NCBI GenBank assembly: GCA_017936665.1
Contig: JAGBFB010000007.1
Span: 1-52,967, forward strand
Direction of reading: 5' to 3'
DNA: 52,967 bases
Origin: Spirochaetaceae bacterium
GTDB lineage: Bacteria > Spirochaetota > Spirochaetia > Treponematales > Treponemataceae
Below the pieces are notes generated by a model that was given only the letters and a program-made list of their open reading frames with translations, was not told the origin of the DNA and ran no database searches. Numbering within the stretch: the stretch's first letter is position 1; each line of letters opens with the position of its first letter. A program made the translations under genes and the position numbers. Below, in pieces: positions 24,125 to 33,163 of this stretch.

Positions 24125-24246
24125 AGAAGGGATGCCACACGGATTGGAAAAAGCTACGCATTTTCTTTTGTGGGGAAGTAATTTTTGTAAATGTGAATAT
24201 TATAATATTATGAAGGGATAAATTTTTAGGAGGAAATCAAAAAGGA

Positions 24247-26079
24247 ATGGTGTTTGAAATTATGGAAGAAAAAAATAAAACTATTTCCTGCATTATGGCA
24301 AATATTGCATGGAATGAGAACGATTGGAAATCTCCTTCAGATAATAAAACTAATTTTCGATGGACTCAAGTGGAAGGAAATATTTCTCCTGAAAGTTGGA
24401 ATTTTGATTTTGATAATACAAGAAATTCGGAAGAAAAAATTTTTGGATTTATTCAATTTACACATCCACCAAAGAACGCCGAGAGAGATAAATTTTTGAT
24501 AATATTTAGATCTGACAATAAAATTGTTGGATTTTATGGAAATGCTGAAATAAAAAAGGAAGCTGTTAAGAAAAGTGAGTATGAATATTCAAACATAGTA
24601 GGAGATAAGGAACTTGTAGTTTTATTAGATAATAAAATTGATGACTCTGATTATAAATTTTTATTCGGAAAAGAGAGAGTTGGGATGATAGGTTTTAATT
24701 ATCTAAATCCAATTGATGCTCAAACAATACTTGATGAAGCAATTAAAACAAATCCCAATCAGATTGATACATTAGAGAAAATAAAAGAATGGTTGAATCA
24801 AGGAGACACACAAATGACACAAGAAGATACACTCGTAAAAAAATATGCAAACCTACTTAAAAATACAAAAAATCTTATTCTTACAGGAGCTCCAGGAACT
24901 GGTAAAACTTACCTTGCAAAACAGATTGCTGCACGATTAATTCTAGATAGAGAAATTAATAATTTTGATAAAGATTTAAGTGAGGAAGAAAAAAAACAAG
25001 TTGAATCACAAACAGGTTTTGTGCAGTTTCATCCAAGTTATGATTACACAGATTTTGTGGAAGGTTTGCGTCCAACAGATAAAGACGGAAATGGAAACGT
25101 AGGATTTGAAAGAAGAGACGGTGTGTTTAAGGAATTTTGTGAGAGAGCGTTGAAGAATTTTGTGGATAGTAGAAAAAGTGTGGAAGAGGTTGCTAAAGAG
25201 ACTATTTTAGATAAACAATTTGATGATTTTATTAATGGGTTTGGTGATAAAAATTTATCTAGTGATGGGGATAGAACGTTTAGTTGCAAAATTTATGAAG
25301 ATGAATCTGGCAAATATTTTGCTTGTAAATATTATTCTAGTGATAGAGAATATAAAATTACAAAAGATGATATATTAACTAAATTAGAACAGAATAAACC
25401 AATGGGAACATTTGAAAAAATTCTTTATAAAGAATTTAATAAATTTTGTAATAATCAAAAAAATATTGAAGTTAATGAAGAAATTACAGAAAAAATTCCA
25501 CTTAAAAACTTCGTCTTCATCATCGATGAAATCAATCGTGGGGAAGTTGCAAAAATCTTTGGTGAACTTTTTTATTGTGTGGACCCAGGGTATCGTGGTG
25601 AAAAAGGGCGAATATCAACTCAATATCAAAATCTTGTAACAAGTGGTGAATTTCAAAAAGGCTTCTTCATCCCAGAAAATGTCTATATCATCGGAACAAT
25701 GAACGACATTGACCGCAGCGTTGAATCAATGGATTTTGCTTTCCGTCGTCGGTTTACTTGGGCTGAAGTAAAAGCGTCTGATACTGTAGATATGCTTTAT
25801 CCTTCAACAACTGAAAACGGAGAACCCACAGGGCTTGAATCTAAGGAACTTGCAGATGAAGCAAAACGCCGAATGGAAAACTTAAATAGTGCAATATCTG
25901 AAATTGAGGGCTTAAACGAAGCATATCACATCGGGGCAAGTTATTTCTTGAAGCTAAAAAACTACAACGGTGATTTTGAAAGCCTTTGGGAATATCACAT
26001 CAAAGGTATTTTGCAGGAATATTTACGGGGCCATCCAAATGGAAAACTTGATGATTTGAAAGCTGCGTATGATATATGA
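24247..26079 (+). CDS. mcrB: McrB-type NTPase of a methyl-directed restriction system
   Basis: A 610-residue motor subunit of McrBC, which binds modified DNA and, with McrC, cuts it using GTP. The N-terminal ~150 residues ('NENDWKSPSDNKTNF', 'IVGFYGNAEI') look like the DNA-reading head of McrB variants (EVE/YTH-like folds read modified bases in some), which is inference. The AAA+ part has Walker A 'GAPGTGKT' (214-221), Walker B 'FIIDEINRGE' (D427, E428) and the McrB signature 'GTMNDIDRS' (483-491) with 'FAFRRRF'. AGGAGG and AAGGA precede the ATG; M6 is an alternative start. Its partner mcrC lies 7 kb downstream. Confidence 0.9.
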   Translation: MVFEIMEEKNKTISCIMANIAWNENDWKSPSDNKTNFRWTQVEGNISPESWNFDFDNTRNSEEKIFGFIQFTHPPKNAERDKFLIIFRSDNKIVGFYGNAEIKKEAVKKSEYEYSNIVGDKELVVLLDNKIDDSDYKFLFGKERVGMIGFNYLNPIDAQTILDEAIKTNPNQIDTLEKIKEWLNQGDTQMTQEDTLVKKYANLLKNTKNLILTGAPGTGKTYLAKQIAARLILDREINNFDKDLSEEEKKQVESQTGFVQFHPSYDYTDFVEGLRPTDKDGNGNVGFERRDGVFKEFCERALKNFVDSRKSVEEVAKETILDKQFDDFINGFGDKNLSSDGDRTFSCKIYEDESGKYFACKYYSSDREYKITKDDILTKLEQNKPMGTFEKILYKEFNKFCNNQKNIEVNEEITEKIPLKNFVFIIDEINRGEVAKIFGELFYCVDPGYRGEKGRISTQYQNLVTSGEFQKGFFIPENVYIIGTMNDIDRSVESMDFAFRRRFTWAEVKASDTVDMLYPSTTENGEPTGLESKELADEAKRRMENLNSAISEIEGLNEAYHIGASYFLKLKNYNGDFESLWEYHIKGILQEYLRGHPNGKLDDLKAAYDI

Positions 26080-26126
26080 TAGGGAAGACCTAACAAAATA
26101 AAGATAAAATATTATTAGGAAGTTGT

Positions 26127-26807
26127 ATGAAAAAGAAAAGAACAAATAAAAAAAATATGGTAAAAAATAAACATCTTGATTTAATTGCTCTTATTATATC
26201 TTGTGTTGCGATTTTTGTTTCATTAATTACATTTATATTGCCATATTCTAGGACTCGATTAGTTATAGAGGAACCATCTAATATTTATATATTAAAAAAT
26301 AATGAAAAATATGATGAAATAATATTCCCCATTATATGTAATAACTATGGGAATTCAAATCGAAATATTTATGACATAGAATGTTATTTATCGATTGATA
26401 ATAAATATGTCCCTATGAAGCCAACATATATTGTTGAAGATGTTTATCAAAATAAAATGGATATGAAAAAAAGGTATTACTCTTCTTTTTGTATTGGTCA
26501 AAATGAAATAGTTGAAAAAAAAGTTATTTTTTCATTTGATGATGAAAACTTTTCAAAACCCGAATTAATTCCAGAAGAAATGTCTATACAATCCAATAAT
26601 TTGTATAGATTTTTTATCAGATTTTACACAACAAGAAATAGTTTTTTCAATCCTGTAAAAGAAATTATTCAATGTACCTATTTTTTTGAAATGGATGAAA
26701 GATTTCAAAATGCAGATTGTATTCCAGCAAAGATCCTTGCAATGAAACTTGAATCAAAAGATGTTTTTCCAATTAAAGAAGAAAAAGAGAGAACGCATAG
26801 AAACTGA
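26127..26807 (+). CDS. Hypothetical single-pass membrane protein
   Basis: A 226-residue protein with a strongly basic start ('MKKKRTNKKNMVKNKH'), one membrane helix (~20-41) and a long polar domain. The domain has no recognised match. It lies between mcrB and the restriction-methylase gene, 47 bases after mcrB, with AGGAAG before the ATG, and so is probably transcribed with the island. A role as a membrane effector or accessory in defence is possible but not shown. Confidence 0.6.
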   Translation: MKKKRTNKKNMVKNKHLDLIALIISCVAIFVSLITFILPYSRTRLVIEEPSNIYILKNNEKYDEIIFPIICNNYGNSNRNIYDIECYLSIDNKYVPMKPTYIVEDVYQNKMDMKKRYYSSFCIGQNEIVEKKVIFSFDDENFSKPELIPEEMSIQSNNLYRFFIRFYTTRNSFFNPVKEIIQCTYFFEMDERFQNADCIPAKILAMKLESKDVFPIKEEKERTHRN

Positions 26808-26873
26808 GTAACTTCCACACAATAGCAACAACCAAAAATTTATGATAAAATTTATCCAATAAAGGAACAGTGT

Positions 26874-29800
26874 ATGATAACAAAAGAAAACTTTAAGCAG
26901 GTTTTAGAAACTTTAGATTTTGCAGAAAATAATGGAATTTATACAAGAAAATATAATAATGTTGATTGTGAACTCAAAGTAGATTTTAAGAATGAAAAAC
27001 TTATTTTTCCAACAGAAAAAGGTTTTCAGGTAAATGATGAAACAACAAGTAATTTTAGTCATCCAGAAAATTTTGTAGTCTTTGAATGTGTAGCTCGTCT
27101 TTTTGAAAAAGGTTATAGACCTGAGCATATTGAACTTGAACCTAGATGGTCGCTTGGGCATGGTGGGAAAAGTGGAAAAGCTGATATTTGTGTAAAAAAC
27201 AAAGATGATTCTCCATATTTGTGTATTATTGAATGTAAAACGGCTGATAGTGAATATAAAAAAGAAAAACAAAATATGATTGCTGACGGTGGACAACTTT
27301 TTTCTTATTGGCAGCAAGTTCGAGCAACAAAATGGCTTGTTTTGTACTCAAGTGATTTTTCTAACAACAAAATTTCATATACAACAACAACCGTAAACTG
27401 TTCGGATGATGCAAACTTTATAGAACTTGCAAAAGATGATAAATCATTAAAACTGTATAAAGACGCAAAAACTGTAGAAGAACTTTTTGAAGTATGGAAA
27501 GAAACTTACGAGCAAAAGTTTTTAGGCGATTTGATTTTTGACGAGGAAACCGTTGCATATGATATAGGTGTGCTTCCTTTAAAGAAAAAACGACTTATTG
27601 ATTTTAGCCGTGATGATAAAATTGTAAATCAATTTGAAGAAATATTACGCCATAATAATGTTTCAGACAAAGAAAATGCTTTTAACAGACTTATAGCATT
27701 ATTCATTGCAAAACTTTATGATGAAAAAACAAAATCTGATGAAAACATCGTAGATTTTCAGTATAAAAGTGGAACAGACACATATCAGAAAATGCAAGAT
27801 AGACTCCAACATCTTCATCATTTAGGAATGAAGATGTTTATGAAAGAAGAAGTTTTTTATGTGCCTGATGATTACATAAAAAATGTGATGAAAAACGCAA
27901 TCGGTGAAAATCGAGAACAATTAGAAAAAGAATTAAATGAAACAATTACAAAATTAAAGTTTTATACAAACAACGATTTTACATTTAAGGATGTTCATAA
28001 CAAAGCATTATTTTATCAAAACGGAAAAATTCTTGTGGAAATGGTAGAACTTTTCCAACAATATAGAATTATAGATTCGAATGAACTTCAACTTTTAGGC
28101 GATATGTTTGAACAGCTTTTAAATAAAGGCTTTAAGCAAAACGAAGGACAATTTTTTACACCTGTTCCGATTACTAGTTTTATTTGGAAATGTTTACCTC
28201 TTGAATCAATAGTTCAAAATAACGAAAAGAATGAAGTTAAATATCCAAAAATAATTGATTATGCTTGTGGGGCTGGGCATTTTTTAACAGAAGGTTTTAG
28301 AGAAATAAACAGCGTTATAAAAAAACTTGGTTTGCAAGAAGAAAAAGGTTGGGAGAGAGATTGCATTTATGGCATAGAAAAAGATTATCGGTTGGCACGG
28401 GTAAGTAAAATTTCTTTATTTATGCATGGTGCAGATGAAGGAAATATTATTTTTGGTGATGGTCTTGATAATCATAATGAAGGAACTGTTATTAAAAATG
28501 GGGAATTTGATATTCTAGTGGCAAATCCACCTTATTCTGTAAGTGCGTTTAAAAATCATCTTGAACTAAAAAACAATAAACTGGACCTTTTTGATTATAT
28601 TTCAAAAGACGGTAAAGAAATAGAAACTTTATTTGTTGAAAGAATTGCACAGCTTTTAAAACCAAACGGAATAGCAGCGGTTGTTCTTCCAAGTTCAATT
28701 TTAAGCAATAGTTCAACAAGTTATATAAAAGCCCGTGAAGTTCTTTTGAAAAATTTTGAATTAAAATCTATTGTTCAGTTTGGAAGTAAAACTTTTGGAG
28801 CGACAGGAACAAATACCGTTGTTCTGTACTTAAAGAAAAATGGTGAGCCACCAGTAAAAAGCAGAATGATTTATGACAATGTTTCTGCAATTTTTACTAA
28901 CGAAAATTTACGAGTGATAAGTGATCAAGAAATCTTTGAAAATTATTGTAATCATATAAAAGTTCCAAAAGAGGATTATATACAGTTTCTAAAAGATTCA
29001 AGAGAAAATAATACGTATGAAAAATACGGTGAAAACAAAAATTATTTTTCTATGTATGTGTCAGATTTTGAACAAAGTTCTGAATATAAAAATGCACAAA
29101 AGCAAGATGAAAAACAAAAGACAAATTTAAACACTATAAAAGCTTTTTATAACTATGTTTTAGAACTTGAAAAAGACAAAGTGTATTATTTTGCGTTGGT
29201 TTATAATCAAAAAGTTTTGGTTGTTACATCTCCAAGTGATAATTCAGAGCAAGAAAAATTTTTAGGATATACTTGGAGTAATCGTAAAGGCGATGAAGGA
29301 ATTAAACTAAAAGAAGATTCAAAAATAAAATGCGGTGTACTTTATAATACAAATGATGAAGAAAATTCTCTTGCTTGTTATGTAAAAGATAGTTTTTTAG
29401 GAATTTACAGGAACGAAGGCTCTTTGCAAAAATATATAAATTGTTTTTCACTTTCTGATATGTTAGATTTTACCCGAGCAAGTTTTGACAAAGCAATTCG
29501 CACAAATGTGCAGAGTGAAATGGCTAAAATTGAAAGTAAGTGGCCTCTAGTAAAGTTGGGGGAAGTAGCGGAGATAAAAATTGGTGGTACTCCTGACAGA
29601 AACAATGACTCTTATTTTCAAGGTGATAAATTGTGGGTTTCAGTATCAGAAATGAATGGTCAAGTAATTGAGAATACAAAGGAAAAGATAACAGATGAAG
29701 CTGTGAAAAAATCCAATGTTAAATTAATTCCGAAAGGAACAACTCTTTTTAGTTTTAAATTAAGTATAGGTAAAACTGCAATTGCAGGAAAAGATTTGTA

Positions 29801-30665
29801 TACAAATGAAGCAATAGCAGCATTGATTCCATTTGATAAAAATAAGATAACAGATATATTTTTGTTTCAATATTTTAATTCATCAAATTTTAATACAGAT
29901 GCTATTGGGAACAAAGCGTTTGGGAAAAGCCTTAATTCAAAATATTTGCGTGAGGAACTGAAAATCCCTCTCCCTCCTCTCGATATACAAAACTCTATTG
30001 TTGCGGAATGTGAAGCGATTGATAATGAAATGCAAACCGCAAAGAGCATTGTCGAAGATAAAAAGAATGAAATTGCTGAAATAATGAAAAATGTAGAAGG
30101 GGAAGAGAAGAAATTAGGTGAAATCTATAAAATTTCTTCAGGTGGAACACCATCAAGAAAAGAACCAAGTTATTGGATAGATGGAAATATTCCATGGCTT
30201 ACTACAACAGAAGTAACAAATGGATATATCACAAAAACAAATGAATACATAACAGAAGAAGGCCTGAAAAATAGTTCTGCTAAGTTATTTCCCAAAGATT
30301 CTCTTGTAATAGCAATGTATGGACAAGGTACAACACGAGGAAGAACTGCAAAATTAGGAATTGAAACAACAACAAATCAAGCTTGTGCTGTACTGTATGA
30401 AAAACTTACAGATATTAATACAGATTATGTTTGGGCTAGTTTGAAATCGCAATATGAAAATTTAAGAAGTATATCACATGGGTCTGCCCAACCAAATTTA
30501 ACAGCAGGAGATATTTTCAATTTTTCTATTCCCGTTCCCCCTCTTTCTGAACAACAAAAAATCGTAGAACAAATCTCCGCTTTAGAAGATCAGATTGCTG
30601 CTGCGAAGAAAATCATTGCAGACGTTCCTGCAAGAAAACAAGCAATTTTGGATAAGTGGTTGTAG
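26874..30665 (+). CDS. Restriction-methylase-specificity fusion (AloI/CjeI-type R-M-S enzyme)
   Basis: A 1263-residue single-chain enzyme. Residues ~60-220 are an HsdR_N-like PD-(D/E)XK nuclease: D104 in 'GKADICV', E120 and K122 in 'CIIECKTA'. Residues ~400-780 are an N6-adenine methylase: 'GQFFTPVPIT', SAM motif 'DYACGAGHFL' (463-472) and catalytic 'NPPY' (551-554). Residues ~890-1060 and ~1079-1263 are two HsdS-type target-recognition domains, each opening 'KLGE..EI/KISxGGTP' and ending in a coiled-coil spacer. This order and length match type IIB/IIG enzymes such as AloI and CjeI, which cut on both sides of a split site. AAGGA precedes the ATG. Confidence 0.9.
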   Translation: MITKENFKQVLETLDFAENNGIYTRKYNNVDCELKVDFKNEKLIFPTEKGFQVNDETTSNFSHPENFVVFECVARLFEKGYRPEHIELEPRWSLGHGGKSGKADICVKNKDDSPYLCIIECKTADSEYKKEKQNMIADGGQLFSYWQQVRATKWLVLYSSDFSNNKISYTTTTVNCSDDANFIELAKDDKSLKLYKDAKTVEELFEVWKETYEQKFLGDLIFDEETVAYDIGVLPLKKKRLIDFSRDDKIVNQFEEILRHNNVSDKENAFNRLIALFIAKLYDEKTKSDENIVDFQYKSGTDTYQKMQDRLQHLHHLGMKMFMKEEVFYVPDDYIKNVMKNAIGENREQLEKELNETITKLKFYTNNDFTFKDVHNKALFYQNGKILVEMVELFQQYRIIDSNELQLLGDMFEQLLNKGFKQNEGQFFTPVPITSFIWKCLPLESIVQNNEKNEVKYPKIIDYACGAGHFLTEGFREINSVIKKLGLQEEKGWERDCIYGIEKDYRLARVSKISLFMHGADEGNIIFGDGLDNHNEGTVIKNGEFDILVANPPYSVSAFKNHLELKNNKLDLFDYISKDGKEIETLFVERIAQLLKPNGIAAVVLPSSILSNSSTSYIKAREVLLKNFELKSIVQFGSKTFGATGTNTVVLYLKKNGEPPVKSRMIYDNVSAIFTNENLRVISDQEIFENYCNHIKVPKEDYIQFLKDSRENNTYEKYGENKNYFSMYVSDFEQSSEYKNAQKQDEKQKTNLNTIKAFYNYVLELEKDKVYYFALVYNQKVLVVTSPSDNSEQEKFLGYTWSNRKGDEGIKLKEDSKIKCGVLYNTNDEENSLACYVKDSFLGIYRNEGSLQKYINCFSLSDMLDFTRASFDKAIRTNVQSEMAKIESKWPLVKLGEVAEIKIGGTPDRNNDSYFQGDKLWVSVSEMNGQVIENTKEKITDEAVKKSNVKLIPKGTTLFSFKLSIGKTAIAGKDLYTNEAIAALIPFDKNKITDIFLFQYFNSSNFNTDAIGNKAFGKSLNSKYLREELKIPLPPLDIQNSIVAECEAIDNEMQTAKSIVEDKKNEIAEIMKNVEGEEKKLGEIYKISSGGTPSRKEPSYWIDGNIPWLTTTEVTNGYITKTNEYITEEGLKNSSAKLFPKDSLVIAMYGQGTTRGRTAKLGIETTTNQACAVLYEKLTDINTDYVWASLKSQYENLRSISHGSAQPNLTAGDIFNFSIPVPPLSEQQKIVEQISALEDQIAAAKKIIADVPARKQAILDKWL

Positions 30666-30728
30666 AAAATCTGGCTAGAATTGCTATAAACTTGCAAAAA
30701 AACTCTATAATAAAAGTGGAGGAACTGA

Positions 30729-31592
30729 ATGAAAACAATAAAAGAAACAATTCATGCACAAGGCATTGAAATTGGAATATACACAACCGATTTTGAAAAT
30801 GAATTTATTTCTTTGACAGATATAGCTCGTTATAGAAGTTCAGATCCTAGAATTACAATTCATAGTTGGCTTAGAAGTCGGGATATTGTAGAATTTCTTG
30901 GATTGTGGGAATGTCTTCATAATCCTAGTTTTAAACGTAGCGAATTCGATACGTTTAAAAGTGATGCAGGAACAAATGCTTTTACATTTTCAATCAAAAA
31001 TTGGAATGAACAACTTTGTGGCAAAGGAATAATTACAAAGTCTGGTCGTTACGGTGGAGGAATTTTTGCCCATTCGGATATTGCCTTAGAATTTGCTTCT
31101 TGGCTTTCTCCTGAGTTCAAATTATACATAATCAAAGATTATAAACGTCTAAAATCTGACGAAAATAGCCGGCTTTCATTAAATTGGAATTTAAATCGGG
31201 AGTTAACAAAACTAAACTATAAAATTCACACCGATGCAATAAAAGACAATTTGATTTTACCAGAACTTACACCGCAGCAAAAATCTTTTGTTTACGCTGA
31301 CGAGGCGGATTTACTAAACGTTGCACTTTTTGGAAAAACTGCAAAAGAATGGAGAGAGGAAAATCCAAAAGCAAAAGGAAACATAAGAGATTTTGCTTCA
31401 ATTTCTCAACTTTTAGTTCTTGCAAATCTGGAAAGTTATAATGCTATTTTAATAGACCAAGAAATAGAACAAGGAAAGCGTTTGGAAATGTTGCGTAAAA
31501 CAGCAATAAAACAACTTACTACAATTAGAGGTCTTGAAAGCCCTCTCTCGTCACTTCCAAATAACTCTCTAGGAATAGAAGAGGATAAATAG
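30729..31592 (+). CDS. KilA-N domain protein
   Basis: A 287-residue protein. The N-terminal ~110 residues carry a KilA-N/BRO-like DNA-binding domain ('EFISLTDIARYRSSDPRITI', 'HSWLRSRDIVEFLGLWE', 'SGRYGGGIFAHSDIALEFASWLSPEF'). The rest is helical with 'GKTAKEWREENP'. KilA-N proteins are common in phages and next to type I-like restriction loci. The GGAGGA site is strong. It follows the fusion enzyme by 63 bases; a regulatory or anti-restriction role is inferred. Confidence 0.88.
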   Translation: MKTIKETIHAQGIEIGIYTTDFENEFISLTDIARYRSSDPRITIHSWLRSRDIVEFLGLWECLHNPSFKRSEFDTFKSDAGTNAFTFSIKNWNEQLCGKGIITKSGRYGGGIFAHSDIALEFASWLSPEFKLYIIKDYKRLKSDENSRLSLNWNLNRELTKLNYKIHTDAIKDNLILPELTPQQKSFVYADEADLLNVALFGKTAKEWREENPKAKGNIRDFASISQLLVLANLESYNAILIDQEIEQGKRLEMLRKTAIKQLTTIRGLESPLSSLPNNSLGIEEDK

Positions 31593-31681
31593 TAGTAATT
31601 GAGCAAAATCGAATTCGCGTGGCAATTTTTTGTTGCAAAAGTAGCCGAAACAGTGACCATAAAAAAAGGAGAAAGTAAAAT

Positions 31682-32548
31682 ATGTCAGAAAACACACAAA
31701 TAAAAATCTTTGAAGAAAAAAAAGTTCGCACTATTTGGGATGCCGAAAAAGAAGAATGGTATTTTTCGGTAGTGGATGTAGTGGCTGTTTTGACGGAAAG
31801 TGAACGACCAAGAAAATATTGGAATGATTTGAAGAAAAAACTTCAACAAGAGGGAAGTGAGTTGTCCGAGAAAATCGGACAACTGAAAATGCCATCGTCA
31901 GACGGGAAAATGTACAAAACTGACTGCATGAACACCGAACAACTTTTCCGCCTTATTCAATCAATTCCTTCTCCAAAGGCAGAGCCGTTTAAATTATGGA
32001 TGGCACAAGTTGCAAAAGAAAGACTTGATGAAATGCAAGATCCAGAACAAGGAATTCAAAGAGCTTTGTTGGAATATAGAGCTTTGGGATATTCTGAAAA
32101 TTGGATTAACCAGCGTCTTAAATCTATAGAAATTAGAAAAGATCTTACTGACGAATGGAAGAAACACGGATTAAAAGAAGGCATTCAATTTGCTACACTA
32201 ACAGATATAATCTACAAAACTTGGGCAGGAAAAATTGCAAAAGAATATAAGGAATTTAAAGGCTTAAAAAAAGAAAATCTTCGGGACAACATGACAAACA
32301 AGGAACTTGTTTTGAATATGCTTGCAGAACTTTCTACTAAAGAAATTTCGGAAAGTTCAAATCCTAAAAACTTTTCCGACCATATGCAAAATGCTGTAGA
32401 TGGTGCCACAATTGCAAAAAATGCAAGAATTGAGCTTGAGCATAAAACAGGGAAATCTGTTGTTACACCTTTAAATGCAAGAAACGGAATTGGTCTTGAA
32501 ACAGATACAAAATCGTCTGTGTTTTTGGAAAATGAAGAAGAAAAGTAA
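31682..32548 (+). CDS. BRO-N domain protein (DinD/antirepressor-like)
   Basis: A 288-residue protein. Residues ~5-115 form a BRO-N domain ('VRTIWDAEKEEWYFSVVDVV', 'RPRKYWNDLKKKL', 'TEQLFRLIQSIPSPKAEPFK'). The C-terminal region ('YRALGYSENWINQRLKSIEI') is like DinD, the DNA-damage-induced protein of E. coli that disassembles RecA filaments, and like related proteins at restriction loci. AAGGAG precedes the ATG. Its place between a KilA-N and a RhuM gene repeats a cluster often seen in type I restriction loci. Confidence 0.85.
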   Translation: MSENTQIKIFEEKKVRTIWDAEKEEWYFSVVDVVAVLTESERPRKYWNDLKKKLQQEGSELSEKIGQLKMPSSDGKMYKTDCMNTEQLFRLIQSIPSPKAEPFKLWMAQVAKERLDEMQDPEQGIQRALLEYRALGYSENWINQRLKSIEIRKDLTDEWKKHGLKEGIQFATLTDIIYKTWAGKIAKEYKEFKGLKKENLRDNMTNKELVLNMLAELSTKEISESSNPKNFSDHMQNAVDGATIAKNARIELEHKTGKSVVTPLNARNGIGLETDTKSSVFLENEEEK

Positions 32549-32563
32549 AACAGGAGCACAAAA

Positions 32564-33160
32564 ATGACAAAGAAAAATACAAAAGAAATCACAATTAGAA
32601 GTTCTGCGGCGGAATATCTTACTTTTGTGGCAGCTGCAGGTGATGACAAAAACAGTGTAGAAGTTCGTTATGAAGATGAAAATATTTGGATTACACAAAA
32701 AATGCTTGCTGTTTTGTACGAAGTGGAAACAAATACAATTAACTATCACATAAAAAAGATTTTTGAAGATTCGGAACTTTCGGAAGTGGCAACTATTCGA
32801 AAATTTCGAATAGTTCAAGCAGAAGGAAACCGTCAAGTTTCCAGAGAAGTTGAACATTACAATCTTCAAATGATTATTGCCGTTGGATTTAAAGTCAATT
32901 CAGAACGTGCTGTTCAGTTTAGAAAATGGGTAAATTCCATTGCAAAGGAATATACAATTAAAGGCTATGCAATGGACGATGAACGATTAAAAAATGATGG
33001 TTCTATTCTTACTAAAAAATATTTTGAAGAACAGTTAGAACGAATCAGAGAAATCCGTTCTAGTGAACGAAAATTTTATCAAAAAATTACAGATATTTAT
33101 GCAACTGTGCAGAATAAAATGCATTTTGCAGTTCATGGACAAACAGGAGCTCTTTTATAA
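32564..33160 (+). pseudogene. RhuM-family gene, internally deleted and truncated
   Basis: The 198 residues match the N-terminal part of RhuM ('IWITQKMLAVLYEVETNTINYHIKKIFEDSEL' at ~46-77, then 'YNLQMIIAVGFKVNSERAVQFRKW', 'EYTIKGYAMDDERLKN'). Full-length RhuM proteins are about 330 residues. Here 'KFYQKITDIYAT' runs straight into 'VQNKMHFAVHGQT', skipping the ~20 residues that normally lie between, and the frame stops a few codons later. The missing part is not found downstream: mcrC begins 4 bases after the stop. It looks like a deletion joined RhuM to mcrC. A short product may still be made (CAGGAG site). Confidence 0.75.
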
Positions 33161-33163
33161 CCA

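Noticed and set aside
24132-24221. A 29-codon frame (starting MPHGLEKATHFLLWG) before mcrB
   Set aside because: It lies just after a -10 box, so it could be a leaderless leader peptide, but the -35 is poor and no homologue is recognised; kept only as a remark.
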